From positions 27,530-91,529 of the forward strand of contig CAZURV010000004.1 in assembly GCA_964623515.1 (NCBI GenBank): 64,000 nucleotides of DNA, read 5' to 3'. Shown one piece after another: positions 43,904-52,354 of this stretch. The notes under the pieces were generated by a model that saw only the letters and a program-made list of their open reading frames with translations, searched no databases and was not told where the DNA came from. Source of the DNA: RUG714 sp964623515 (GTDB lineage: Bacteria; Bacillota; Clostridia; Oscillospirales; Acutalibacteraceae). How positions within the stretch are numbered: position 1 is the stretch's first letter; each line of letters starts with the position of its first letter. The translations under genes and the position numbers were made by a program.

Positions 43904-44332
43904 TTAAAATTCGAGCAATTCGGGCTTCTGGGCGGCATTGGCATGCTCCGCTCCTTTATAAACCCTGAGTCTTGTGAGTGATTTAGCACCGAGACTGTTG
44001 CGGGGAATCATACCTTTAACCGCAAGAGTCATGGCTTTTTCGGGCTGTTCTTTCATCAGTTTATCGTAACTGATTTTTTTCATATTACCGATATAGCCTG
44101 TGTGATGATAGTATGTTTTCTGCTGAAGTTTATTTCCTGTTAAAACAGTTTTTTCAGCATTGATTATGATAACGAAATCTCCGCAATCAACATGCGGTGT
44201 ATAAATGGGTTTGTGTTTTCCGTTGAGGAGCTCGGCAGCTTTTGCGGCTACTTTGCCGAGCGTTTTTCCCTCCGCGTCAAGAATATACCATTTACGCTCG
44301 ATTTCGCCGGCTTTTGGCATAAAAGTTGACAT
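43904..44332 (-). CDS. rplM: 50S ribosomal protein L13
   Basis: A 142-residue L13. The N-terminal ERKWYILDAEGKTLGKVAA-type region, YTPHVDCGDFVIIINAEK and KMTLAVKGMIPRNSLG-type MIPRNSLG are conserved. The frame is open to 44404 but GGAGGTC before the ATG at 44332 marks the start. First gene of the rplM-rpsI pair. Confidence 0.97.
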   Translation of the reverse strand: MSTFMPKAGEIERKWYILDAEGKTLGKVAAKAAELLNGKHKPIYTPHVDCGDFVIIINAEKTVLTGNKLQQKTYYHHTGYIGNMKKISYDKLMKEQPEKAMTLAVKGMIPRNSLGAKSLTRLRVYKGAEHANAAQKPELLEF

Positions 44333-44388
44333 GATTTTGACCTCCGTTATATTTGATTTGCATTTGCAAATCTCTGTTTTGCCTGTAT

Positions 44389-44417
44389 ATATTAACATAA
44401 GCAAAAACTACAGTCAA
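44389..44417 (-). promoter_or_regulatory. Promoter of rplM-rpsI
   Basis: Minus-strand TTGACT (44417-44412), 17-base spacer, TAATAT (44394-44389). The leader of about 50 bases contains an ATTTGCAAATGCAAAT inverted repeat. Confidence 0.75.
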
Positions 44418-44516
44418 TAGTTTTTTCAATAAATTTCAATTTAGATTGAAAATACTCCGATTTTCTTTAATTTTCTTCGATTTTTATATATTTTTCTCTT
44501 TTATCAATTTACCAAA

Positions 44517-44545
44517 TTGACAAAGCAGAGATATATTGATATACT
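44517..44545 (+). promoter_or_regulatory. Strong promoter at the DUF2752 gene
   Basis: TTGACA (44517-44522), 17-base spacer, TATACT (44540-44545). The next ATG is at 44552, the expected +1 position. Confidence 0.75.
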
Positions 44546-44551
44546 GATTTT

Positions 44552-44989
44552 ATGAAATTAAAATTTTTAAATACAAAACAAAACAGAAGAAGGCTTATTC
44601 TGTTGATAGCACCGTTTTTTGCGCTGCTTTTGTTTATACTGTTTCAAGACGGTGTTTTGGACTTTTTCAGAAGATATGTTCCGGACTGTCCACTCAATAA
44701 AATCGGACTGCTTTGCCCCGGTTGCGGAAATACGAGGGCTGTTTTTGCCGCGTTGCACGGGCATTTTATTGAAAGCATTTTTTACAATCCCACCATATTA
44801 ACAGGGATTATTTTTCTTGTGATGCTGTATATTGAGCAGACGGCGCTCCTTTTCGGAATAAAAATAAAAATTATTCCGCGCAAAGCCTGGTTTTATATCC
44901 TGCTCGGTATATTATTCGTAGCGTATTTTATTTTGCGTAATACGGATTCTTTCAGATGGCTTACATGGATTTCCGCCGTTCGGGAATGA
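44552..44989 (+). CDS. DUF2752 family membrane protein
   Basis: A 145-residue protein with hydrophobic helices near 16-35, 85-105 and 110-128. The family motif CPLNKIGLLCPGCGNTRA (CP...CPGCGxTR) sits in the loop after the first helix. Such proteins are common in gut bacteria and have no established function. The only good promoter upstream places the transcription start on the ATG itself, and there is no Shine-Dalgarno site, so the mRNA may be leaderless. Divergent from rplM. Confidence 0.88.
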   Translation: MKLKFLNTKQNRRRLILLIAPFFALLLFILFQDGVLDFFRRYVPDCPLNKIGLLCPGCGNTRAVFAALHGHFIESIFYNPTILTGIIFLVMLYIEQTALLFGIKIKIIPRKAWFYILLGILFVAYFILRNTDSFRWLTWISAVRE

Positions 44990-45114
44990 ACGGATATGTT
45001 AAGGATTACACAACTCGTTATCTGCATTTCGCACAAAAAAAAGAAAAAAAATTGTGCATACATACAAATGTTTTTTAAAAGCCCAAAAATCGACATTTTC
45101 CCAAAATAATTTGG

Positions 45115-45143
45115 TTGACTTTCTTTATAAAATAATGTAAATT
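45115..45143 (+). promoter_or_regulatory. Promoter of the tandem lipoprotein genes
   Basis: TTGACT (45115-45120), 17-base spacer, TAAATT (45138-45143), 74 bases before the first lipoprotein start. Confidence 0.6.
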
Positions 45144-45216
45144 TATATTGATTACAAATCACATCAGGGGGTTTTGCACCCTAAATTTATTCTTAATCGA
45201 AAGGGGATTTCCCGAA

Positions 45217-46125
45217 ATGAAAAAAATTATTTCTCTTTTAATGGTTATCGCGCTGGTTGCCGTATGCTTTGCAGGCTGTGCGAAGAATGTGACGATTGAC
45301 TGTACATGCGACTGTAATGCACAGGCAGGCGGCGGAGCAAATACTTCAGCATATAATAAACTTAATGCAAGCGGAACATCGGGTGTAGATTGCTCAAAGC
45401 TTCCGTCCTCGGAAGAAGATATTTTCAATCTTTATAAAGAGGTTGCAAATGCAACGAAAGCAGCGAAAGACCAGACTGTTAAGGTAACGGAAGAAGGTCT
45501 TAAAATCGGAATTGATACGCTTTCTTTGGATAAAACGGGAGAGCCTCTCGGCAATACGATGATGAGCGTTGTTCAAAAGCTGATTGATACGTTTGCCCCC
45601 GCCGCAGCGGAAAATGAATATCATTTTGTTAACGGAACAGATGCAAACGGAGCAAAAACTGATGACGGAGCAGCCAAAACGACGAATAATACGCTTCCCG
45701 TTACGGGCACGGATTTGATGTGTGATCTTGAGATGACGGATGTTAAATCTGCAACAATTGAAGAGTTATCGGACGGATACTGGAAAGTTGTTATCACAAT
45801 CAATGACGCTTCGCTTTCTCTTGTAGACAGCACAAACACACCGGACACACCGCATGCTCATGCGATGGTAACTCTTAAAGCAAGCGATTTAATTACTGAT
45901 TTCGGCGGTCAGGCACAGATTACAAAGGCGGAGCTTCAGTTTAAAGATTCCATTGTTCAGGCTGTAATTGATCCGGCATCCGGGTATCTTGTTCAGCTTT
46001 ATACCGGACTGAATGTTTACGGCAATCTTGAGGGAAACATCTCTCTTATGAATATCGGCGGACTTCACGGCACACTTGCGAAAACAACTTCTTACACTAC
46101 ATATGATTGGTCTGCAATCGGCTGA
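45217..46125 (+). CDS. Lipoprotein of unknown function, copy A
   Basis: A 302-residue lipoprotein. The signal is MKKIISLLMVIALVAVCFAGC, with the lipid-modified Cys in the lipobox CFAGC. Next comes a short Cys-rich linker CTCDC and a GGG run. From residue 41 (ANTSAYNK) to the end it is identical in protein and DNA to copy B. The mature domain has no motif I recognise; it has Asp/Thr-rich loops and beta segments such as YWKVVITINDASLSL. AAAGGGG lies 10 bases before the ATG. It would face outward on the cell membrane. Function unknown. Confidence 0.85.
   Translation: MKKIISLLMVIALVAVCFAGCAKNVTIDCTCDCNAQAGGGANTSAYNKLNASGTSGVDCSKLPSSEEDIFNLYKEVANATKAAKDQTVKVTEEGLKIGIDTLSLDKTGEPLGNTMMSVVQKLIDTFAPAAAENEYHFVNGTDANGAKTDDGAAKTTNNTLPVTGTDLMCDLEMTDVKSATIEELSDGYWKVVITINDASLSLVDSTNTPDTPHAHAMVTLKASDLITDFGGQAQITKAELQFKDSIVQAVIDPASGYLVQLYTGLNVYGNLEGNISLMNIGGLHGTLAKTTSYTTYDWSAIG
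45336..46121 (+). repeat. 786-bp exact direct repeat, copy 1
   Basis: Identical base for base to 46313-47098 (offset 977), covering all but the signal and linker of copy A. No synonymous change is seen, so duplication or gene conversion is recent. Confidence 0.92.
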
Positions 46126-46166
46126 TTAACCGGGTAGTTTATAATTTGAAAGGAGATTGGCCGATT

Positions 46167-47102
46167 ATGAAAAACTTAAAAAAAGTTGCAGTGTTGCTTC
46201 TTGCGGCGGTTATCGTTTTCAGCTTTTCGGGATGCAGTTTTTTCCTGAAAGAAAATGTTGTAGAATGTACCTGCCCCGGATGTGTCGCAGCTAAAGAAGC
46301 GCAAGAGGGTGAAGCAAATACTTCAGCATATAATAAACTTAATGCAAGCGGAACATCGGGTGTAGATTGCTCAAAGCTTCCGTCCTCGGAAGAAGATATT
46401 TTCAATCTTTATAAAGAGGTTGCAAATGCAACGAAAGCAGCGAAAGACCAGACTGTTAAGGTAACGGAAGAAGGTCTTAAAATCGGAATTGATACGCTTT
46501 CTTTGGATAAAACGGGAGAGCCTCTCGGCAATACGATGATGAGCGTTGTTCAAAAGCTGATTGATACGTTTGCCCCCGCCGCAGCGGAAAATGAATATCA
46601 TTTTGTTAACGGAACAGATGCAAACGGAGCAAAAACTGATGACGGAGCAGCCAAAACGACGAATAATACGCTTCCCGTTACGGGCACGGATTTGATGTGT
46701 GATCTTGAGATGACGGATGTTAAATCTGCAACAATTGAAGAGTTATCGGACGGATACTGGAAAGTTGTTATCACAATCAATGACGCTTCGCTTTCTCTTG
46801 TAGACAGCACAAACACACCGGACACACCGCATGCTCATGCGATGGTAACTCTTAAAGCAAGCGATTTAATTACTGATTTCGGCGGTCAGGCACAGATTAC
46901 AAAGGCGGAGCTTCAGTTTAAAGATTCCATTGTTCAGGCTGTAATTGATCCGGCATCCGGGTATCTTGTTCAGCTTTATACCGGACTGAATGTTTACGGC
47001 AATCTTGAGGGAAACATCTCTCTTATGAATATCGGCGGACTTCACGGCACACTTGCGAAAACAACTTCTTACACTACATATGATTGGTCTGCAATCGGTT
47101 AA
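46167..47102 (+). CDS. Lipoprotein of unknown function, copy B
   Basis: A 311-residue lipoprotein in tandem with copy A, 41 bases downstream and in the same transcript. Its signal (MKNLKKVAVLLLAAVIVFSFSGC) and linker (ECTCPGC, then AAKEAQEGE) differ completely from copy A, while the remaining 263 residues are identical. GGAG at 46151-46154 is the ribosome binding site; the frame is open upstream to 46107 inside copy A but without a site. A strong terminator follows. Both linkers keep CTC plus a further Cys, which may matter for metal or disulfide binding. Confidence 0.85.
   Translation: MKNLKKVAVLLLAAVIVFSFSGCSFFLKENVVECTCPGCVAAKEAQEGEANTSAYNKLNASGTSGVDCSKLPSSEEDIFNLYKEVANATKAAKDQTVKVTEEGLKIGIDTLSLDKTGEPLGNTMMSVVQKLIDTFAPAAAENEYHFVNGTDANGAKTDDGAAKTTNNTLPVTGTDLMCDLEMTDVKSATIEELSDGYWKVVITINDASLSLVDSTNTPDTPHAHAMVTLKASDLITDFGGQAQITKAELQFKDSIVQAVIDPASGYLVQLYTGLNVYGNLEGNISLMNIGGLHGTLAKTTSYTTYDWSAIG
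46313..47098 (+). repeat. 786-bp exact direct repeat, copy 2
   Basis: The second copy of the exact duplication; its limits are GAAGCAAATAC at the left (diverging at the preceding base) and GCAATCGG at the right, two codons before each stop. Confidence 0.92.
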
Positions 47103-47128
47103 TAAAAGAGAAATCAATATTGAATTTA

Positions 47129-47155
47129 AGTCCCCCGTTCATCGGGGGACTTTTT
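47129..47155 (+). terminator. Terminator of the lipoprotein pair
   Basis: AGTCCCCCG-ttcat-CGGGGGACT followed by TTTT, 27 bases after the stop of copy B. Confidence 0.9.
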
Positions 47156-47450
47156 AATGAAGTAATCTGTTTTATTGTTATTGCGCGGAAACAAGGTTTC
47201 TTAACAATTGCAAAAAGATTTTTTACATGGAAAAACGTTTTAGCTCTGCTTATATATTTTTTAGGAAAAGATGTCTTCGCTCCAAGAGGCAGACTTCATG
47301 TTTGAAATCAGTGGAGCTTTCCCCTCTGATTTTCAGCCGGATAACGTTGCTTTTTGTTACGTTGAATAACGGGCAAGCTCATGATTGAAATATAAAAAGC
47401 AAATATAAAAGCGCAGTCATTTACTGCAAGGATTACAAGGAGAAAATAAG
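47156..47450 (+). other. fumC upstream region
   Basis: 295 bases with no gene. It includes the inverted repeat AAATCAG / CTGATTT around 47308-47333, with TTTTCAG after it, and AACGTTG...TTACGTT at 47343-47365. These could be a leader of fumC, but I cannot assign a class or a clear promoter. Confidence 0.35.
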
Positions 47451-48773
47451 ATGAATCACGAAAAGTACTGGGGAAAACAAACAGATCTTGCCATTGAGCA
47501 TTTTTCTATCGGCGATGAAAAAATGCCTGCGGAAATTATCGTTGCTTTTGTTTATATCAAAAAGTGCGCTGCGCTGGCAAACAATAATCTGGGCAAACTT
47601 TCCGATGAGAAGCTTGAAGCTGTTTTGCAGACGGCGGAGAAACTTTTGAACGGCGAACTTGAAGATCAGTTTCCACTGCATGTTTGGCAAACCGGTTCGG
47701 GAACCGGCACAAATATGAATGTGAACGAAGTTTTTGCGAATTACGGGAATATGATTCTCGGCAGTCCGCTTCTTCATGCAAATGATGATATCAACATGAG
47801 TCAGTCATCAAATGATACATTCCCCACAGCTATGCATATAGCCGCCGTACTGAATATAAAACACAATTTGGTACCGGCAATGGAATCTCTGATTGAAACG
47901 TTCAAAGAGATAGAAAAGAAAAATTCTGATGTCATTAAAATAGGAAGAACGCATCTTCAGGATGCAACTCCAATTAAATTTTCCCAGGAGGTAAGCGGCT
48001 GGAGAAGTATGCTTGAAATTGCAAAGGATATGCTGGAAGAGAGCTTAGTCCATCTGCGGTGCCTTGCAATAGGAGGAACCGCTGTAGGAACGGGAATAAA
48101 CTGCCCGAAGGGATTCCGTGAAAAATTCATCGAATATTTGAATGAAGAATTGGGCGAAACATTTTGTGCCCCTAAAAACAATTTCCATGCGCTTACGGCA
48201 CGTGATGAACTTGTGTTTGCACACGGTGGACTCAAGGCGCTTGCGGTGAATATGATGAAAATTGCAAATGACGTGCGGTTTCTGGCAAGCGGGCCGAGGT
48301 GCGGTTACGGCGAACTGAATATTCCGCAGAATGAAGCGGGTTCTTCCATTATGCCGGGAAAAGTTAATCCGACACAATGCGAACAGGTAACTATGGTTGC
48401 AGTTCAAGTAATCGGAAATGATACTGCCATCGGTATAGCTGCAAGTCAGGGCAACTTTGAGCTGAATGTATATGCTCCGCTTATCGCATATAATTTTATG
48501 CAGAGCGTAAATTTGCTTTCAGACAGCATTAGGTGTTTCTGCGAATTTTGTGCAAAGGGAATATCCGTTAACAGGGAAAAAATGAGAGAGAATATGAATC
48601 ATTCCCTGATGCTTGTAACAGCTTTAAGCCCTGTTCTGGGATATGACAAGGCAGGAGAAATTGCAAAAAAAGCCCATAAAGACGGAACAACTTTAAAGCA
48701 GGCGTGTCTTGAACTCGGATATTTGAGCGAAGAACAGTTTAATGAGTATACAGCACCTGAAAAAATGGTGTAA
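47451..48773 (+). CDS. fumC: Class II fumarate hydratase
   Basis: A 440-residue member of the fumarase/aspartase superfamily, slightly shorter than the usual 460. VWQTGSGTGTNMNVNEV, INMSQSSNDTFPTA, the IGRTHLQDATP segment (catalytic His) and the signature GSSIMPGKVNP are all present. It converts fumarate to malate. Aspartase shares most motifs, but the GxGTNMNVNEV and SSNDTFPTAMHIA pattern favours fumarase; the short N-terminus leaves some doubt. AAGGAG precedes the ATG. In an anaerobe it probably serves the reductive branch of the TCA cycle. Confidence 0.85.
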   Translation: MNHEKYWGKQTDLAIEHFSIGDEKMPAEIIVAFVYIKKCAALANNNLGKLSDEKLEAVLQTAEKLLNGELEDQFPLHVWQTGSGTGTNMNVNEVFANYGNMILGSPLLHANDDINMSQSSNDTFPTAMHIAAVLNIKHNLVPAMESLIETFKEIEKKNSDVIKIGRTHLQDATPIKFSQEVSGWRSMLEIAKDMLEESLVHLRCLAIGGTAVGTGINCPKGFREKFIEYLNEELGETFCAPKNNFHALTARDELVFAHGGLKALAVNMMKIANDVRFLASGPRCGYGELNIPQNEAGSSIMPGKVNPTQCEQVTMVAVQVIGNDTAIGIAASQGNFELNVYAPLIAYNFMQSVNLLSDSIRCFCEFCAKGISVNREKMRENMNHSLMLVTALSPVLGYDKAGEIAKKAHKDGTTLKQACLELGYLSEEQFNEYTAPEKMV

Positions 48774-48861
48774 TATCGCAATCTAAGGCTGGTTTGGCAA
48801 AAAATAAGTTAAAAAACTGGTTATTGTAGTTATCGGAAGCATGGTTTATTTTTGAATTACG

Positions 48862-48890
48862 TTGAATCCAATTGAAATTTGTTATAATAT
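48862..48890 (+). promoter_or_regulatory. Promoter of a candidate small RNA
   Basis: TTGAAT (48862-48867), 17-base spacer, TAATAT (48885-48890), with no coding sequence downstream on this strand. Confidence 0.55.
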
Positions 48891-48896
48891 GTGCAG

Positions 48897-48997
48897 AATT
48901 ATAGGCACGCTTACGATTTTGCTTGCAGTGCGGAAGGCTCGATTCTTATGCAAACAAGGAACCCTCTCATACAGTCGTATGAGAGGGTCGTTTTTTT
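48897..48997 (+). ncRNA. Candidate small RNA, about 100 nt, class unknown
   Basis: The stretch is bounded by a promoter and by the strong terminator ACCCTCTCATAC-agtc-GTATGAGAGGGT plus seven T residues. The body contains GCACGC...GCAGTGC and other complementary segments. There is no open frame with a ribosome binding site. It does not show the SRP GGAAGGAAGC or another known motif. The neighbour to the right is convergent, so it does not act as a leader for a downstream gene. Confidence 0.45.
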
Positions 48998-49033
48998 ATT
49001 TTATTTTTTTAATTTTTTTGAAGAAAGGAAATT

Positions 49034-50680
49034 TTATTTCGCTTTTCCGTGTAGTGTGGGGTCAAGTATGGGAGGCACAACGTTAAAGGCGAGAGCGGCA
49101 ATTTTATTAATCAGTTTACTGCTTATCATAACTGAAAAACTTTCCAGCAAAAAGTCTGCAATTGTTTTGACTGCCGGAGCTTCACCCATCTTGATTTTGA
49201 TTTTATCTCCGTTTTTGAACCGAATTTTCAGGCTTCTTCCGGATACAGCGTCAACAGGACGTATTTTGATATCCAGAGAGCCGTCTTCATTCCAGCATGC
49301 TGTTGCGGCCGAAGTGTAGGGGAGAGGTCCGTTATTAAGCGTTCCGTATCTGTATTTACCGTCCATGCCCGCAGGGATGGATTCCGAATATTCTCCGTTT
49401 TTTTCCGTCCAGCTCATTTGAAGTTCATTTTCTTTAAATTCAAATTTGAGATTGTCAATATTTCCCGGCGTTCGGACGTCCATAAATGTGATAGGCATTG
49501 CCATGATTGAGGACGGGAACCCGGCAATGTTTGCAATCAGTTTTTTCCTTATTTTATACTCCCTGCCGTTTATCTGCTTTTCAAATTCGGTTCTTCTTGG
49601 TTTTTCGGGGAGTTCTTCATTCAGGGAGTATTCGGAAATGCGTTTTGTGAGTTCGTCGTATGCGGCGGGATCCTCGGGCAACGGTTCATCGGAAAACGCG
49701 TCGGGAAAAACATTCCACAAAGCATCGAGATTATGCTGTTCCATCGGGCATCCGCTTGTGCAGATGATAACTGCATCATATTTCGGAAGCGCAACGCCGT
49801 GCTGTGAAAACATTCCGTCTGCACGGAATCCGCCTGCCGGACCTCCGTTCATCCAGAACTGATAACCGTAACCGGCTTTTGTATCAAGATTTTTTTCTAT
49901 ATCGTTGTTTACCTGTTTTTTGGTTGCTTCTTTAACGTACCATTCCGGAATTATCTGTTCTCCGTTATATTTTCCGCCGTTGAGATACGTTAAAATGAAT
50001 TTTGCCATATCTTCGGTTTTGAGGTAAAGGCCCCAGCCGCCGGCTTCAACATTTTCCTGATTGCACTCCCAGCGCGGGATTTCTATTCCGAGCGGTTCAA
50101 AAAGCCTCGGAGTGAGATATTCAATAACGGTCTGCCCGGTAAGCTCCTTAACCGTCGCGCAGAGCATAAAGCTGTTTTCGTTGCAGTAGTTCCAGTAAGT
50201 GCCGGGTTTTGAATGGTAAGAAGCGTTCATATAATCTTCTATCCAGTCAATTTTACCCTTGTCTGCAAGTAGATTCATTTTTTTGCTGCTGTGCATTGTG
50301 AGCAAGTTACGATATGTGAGAAGCTTATCGTATTTATGTTCCTTTTTTGTTTTTCTTCCGGGGAAAACATCTCCTACCAAAGTATTAAAATCAATCGGCT
50401 TTCCTGTTGAAGGCACGATGGTTTTTTCATCAACAAGGAATCCGAATGCAGTAGACGAAACACTTTTTGAAAAAGAATAAAGAGCATGCGGCGTGTCTGC
50501 ATTGTAAGGATAAGCCCATGCTTCGGCGCAAACCTTTCCGTGGCGGAGAATCATAAAAGAATGATTTTCTATGCCGCGTTCTTTAAAAGTATCCATAAGT
50601 TTGATAATACTTCTCGAAGAAATTCCCACCGATTCGGGAGTCGTTCTTTCAAGCGCAGTTGTATTCTGTGTTATTTGCAT
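49034..50680 (-). CDS. Beta-lactamase-fold serine hydrolase
   Basis: A 548-residue class C/esterase-like serine hydrolase. The SxxK motif is SFSK (in LYSFSKSVSS), the YxN motif is YCNEN, and a late HG-type element occurs in MFSQHGVALP. There is no signal peptide or membrane helix, so it is cytoplasmic by sequence. The C-terminal 180 residues form an additional beta-rich domain. GGAGGC precedes the ATG. The AAAA/TTTT-rich sequence after the stop provides no clear terminator. Probably an esterase or peptidase with unknown substrate; resistance function is not implied. Confidence 0.88.
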   Translation of the reverse strand: MQITQNTTALERTTPESVGISSRSIIKLMDTFKERGIENHSFMILRHGKVCAEAWAYPYNADTPHALYSFSKSVSSTAFGFLVDEKTIVPSTGKPIDFNTLVGDVFPGRKTKKEHKYDKLLTYRNLLTMHSSKKMNLLADKGKIDWIEDYMNASYHSKPGTYWNYCNENSFMLCATVKELTGQTVIEYLTPRLFEPLGIEIPRWECNQENVEAGGWGLYLKTEDMAKFILTYLNGGKYNGEQIIPEWYVKEATKKQVNNDIEKNLDTKAGYGYQFWMNGGPAGGFRADGMFSQHGVALPKYDAVIICTSGCPMEQHNLDALWNVFPDAFSDEPLPEDPAAYDELTKRISEYSLNEELPEKPRRTEFEKQINGREYKIRKKLIANIAGFPSSIMAMPITFMDVRTPGNIDNLKFEFKENELQMSWTEKNGEYSESIPAGMDGKYRYGTLNNGPLPYTSAATACWNEDGSLDIKIRPVDAVSGRSLKIRFKNGDKIKIKMGEAPAVKTIADFLLESFSVMISSKLINKIAALAFNVVPPILDPTLHGKAK

Positions 50681-50814
50681 AAAAAAGCCTCCAATTTAAT
50701 TTAACTAAAACATTATAATACAATAAAAAAATCTTTACAAATAAGATTAAAATTTTCAGCGGAATACCGAAAAGGCACCTGCATTTTTGTTAAAGTTGAC
50801 AATAGAAGATATTA

Positions 50815-50860
50815 TAAAAAAACAAGATTATGAATTATCAACAGTAAATCATAATCTTGT
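50815..50860 (-). terminator. Terminator of the CFI-box / small Cys-rich ORF unit
   Basis: Minus-strand ACAAGATTATGA / TCATAATCTTGT, a perfect 12-bp stem with a 15-base loop, followed by seven T residues. It lies 63 bases after the small ORF stop and supports a real transcript there. Confidence 0.8.
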
Positions 50861-50922
50861 AATTCTAAATATTGATTATTATAAAACAAACCTCAATTTA
50901 CAGCAATGCTTGTTTTTAATAA

Positions 50923-51075
50923 TTATTTCTGTTTGTAATAATCACATTTATCATAATTATATGTGTCGCAGTAATTTTTATATTTAGCGTCAGGGATTGT
51001 ATTGCATACAACTTTGCAGTAAGGTTCTATTGAAAAGCATCCTCCCTTGTCTTCAAAGTACGGACATTTTGCCAT
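50923..51075 (-). CDS. Small cysteine-rich protein, 50 residues
   Basis: An ORF below the usual length cut-off. It begins MAKCPYFEDKGGCF, has six cysteines (C4, C13, C20, C24, C36, C44) and ends DYYKQK. AAAGGAGG is ideally spaced (eight bases) before the ATG. It starts 40 bases after the CFI-box gene stop and is followed by a strong terminator, so it is the second gene of that operon. The Cys spacing suggests a small metal-binding or disulfide-knot fold. I do not recognise a family. Confidence 0.75.
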   Translation of the reverse strand: MAKCPYFEDKGGCFSIEPYCKVVCNTIPDAKYKNYCDTYNYDKCDYYKQK

Positions 51076-51115
51076 AATTTTTGCCTCCTTTCGTTAATTT
51101 ATTTACCAGCGCGTC

Positions 51116-52243
51116 TCAGTCATAGTAAGCTGTGTTTTCCACGCCGTTACTCTGTAATTTTTCAACCAATTTATCAAGCGGAGCTTTAAATAATTTATGA
51201 AACCAGTTTTGATTTCCAAATAGTTTGACGATTGTTGGACTTATTGCATAATAGCATTTGACAAACAATCTGCCGAAAATATTTTGGGAGAGAATGTTAT
51301 CACGAAATCTTCGCAGTGTCCATACAGGCGGACAATCATATGAACCATAAACACAGGTTGCAACATAACATCCACCGCTGCTACTGCTGCCGGTAGATGT
51401 TTTCGGCTCTTCATTTTTCTTATCGTCGATTATATTTTCAGTAATATCATGAATCTCTTTATCTGAAATATTGTATCCCAGCTCTTTAGCACGGGTTAAT
51501 CTTTGAATGGCTTTTTGCTTGTTCCTGAATCCTGCTTCAGATGAATAGATAAGCCCTAATTCGTAATTTGCTTTTACAATGTATTCAAAGGAAGAATCGC
51601 TCTTATCAAGACTTATATCGGCTATTGATTCAAAACGTTCAACTGCCCATTTGATATCCTTATGAGATCCTAATCCCTTAGAATACATATGAGATAAATA
51701 GTATATTGCATCAATCAAAGGACGATAGTCAAACGTATCTAAAAAGTATGTATCAGCATTATCGTAATCCTGCTGATTGTAATACAGCTTGCCTATTCCG
51801 CATAAATTTATTGCAGCGATAAGTTTTTTGTTATCCAAATCACTTGCGTTTGGATAATTTTTAATATAATTTTTGGTTACATCTAATGCGTGATTGAAAC
51901 TGGTGAGTGCCATTTGAATATCACCGATTTCTCCAAACGCCACTCCTGCATAATACAGAGGCATCGGCTCCATTGCAAAAACTGTTGCTCCCGAACCATT
52001 TGTAATCCAATCAGTAACAAATGCAGTAGTTTTATTATATTGCTTTGCGTTATTGTAAATTTCTGGCAAAGAAAAACGAGCACTAAAAGAATCAAATTCG
52101 TAAACAAGCAGTTCACAGCATACAACTGCATTTTCATAATCACCTGATTTTTCATATTGCTCACATTTCTTTTGCAGTTCTTCTATTTGCTCATCTTTTG
52201 ATAAATGCAATAATTCTGCCAATAATTCATCTTTATTAATCAT
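51116..52243 (-). CDS. TPR-like protein with CFI-box C-terminal domain
   Basis: A 375-residue soluble protein. Residues 1-270 are helical repeats of the TPR/Sel1 type (KKCEQYEKSGDYENAVVCCELL, FGEIGDIQMALTSFNHAL, GIGKLYYNQQDYDNADTYF). After a polar linker ending in SSSGG, about residues 290-375 begin GGCYVATCVYGSYDCP and continue with LRRFRDNIL and YYAISP; this is the CFI-box-CTERM pattern (CFIATAxYG...LRxFRD). The ATG at 52243 has GGAGG; the frame extends 23 codons upstream without a site. It is divergent from an HTH regulator with overlapping promoters. The function of the domain is not established. Confidence 0.85.
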   Translation of the reverse strand: MINKDELLAELLHLSKDEQIEELQKKCEQYEKSGDYENAVVCCELLVYEFDSFSARFSLPEIYNNAKQYNKTTAFVTDWITNGSGATVFAMEPMPLYYAGVAFGEIGDIQMALTSFNHALDVTKNYIKNYPNASDLDNKKLIAAINLCGIGKLYYNQQDYDNADTYFLDTFDYRPLIDAIYYLSHMYSKGLGSHKDIKWAVERFESIADISLDKSDSSFEYIVKANYELGLIYSSEAGFRNKQKAIQRLTRAKELGYNISDKEIHDITENIIDDKKNEEPKTSTGSSSSGGCYVATCVYGSYDCPPVWTLRRFRDNILSQNIFGRLFVKCYYAISPTIVKLFGNQNWFHKLFKAPLDKLVEKLQSNGVENTAYYD

Positions 52244-52256
52244 AAACAATCCTCCT

Positions 52257-52327
52257 AATATAGTCGTAAAAGAGACTGTATACATTATAGTCAATATTTC
52301 GACCATTGTCAAGGTTTCGACTATATT
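52257..52327. promoter_or_regulatory. Candidate operator sites with TTTCGACTATA motif
   Basis: Three related sites in the 111-base divergent region: TATAGTCG at 52258, ATTTCGACCA around 52296, and TTTCGACTATA around 52315. The outer two form an inverted pair. They flank and overlap both promoters and are probably bound by the HTH protein at 52355. Confidence 0.55.
52284..52312 (-). promoter_or_regulatory. Promoter of the CFI-box protein gene
   Basis: Consensus TTGACA (52312-52307), 17-base spacer, TATAAT (52289-52284) on the minus strand. Its -35 box overlaps that of the divergent promoter. Confidence 0.85.
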
Positions 52328-52334
52328 TTATGAT
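52306..52334 (+). promoter_or_regulatory. Promoter of the HTH regulator gene
   Basis: TTGTCA (52306-52311), 17-base spacer, TATGAT (52329-52334). The -35 shares five bases with the opposite-strand promoter, so the two polymerases must compete. Confidence 0.75.
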
Positions 52335-52354
52335 AAATATGGTGATAATAAAGT

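Noticed and set aside
48897..48997. SRP (4.5S-like) RNA
   Set aside because: GCGGAAGG is present but the conserved GGTCAGGTCCGGAAGGAAGC apical domain is not, so the transcript is left unclassified.
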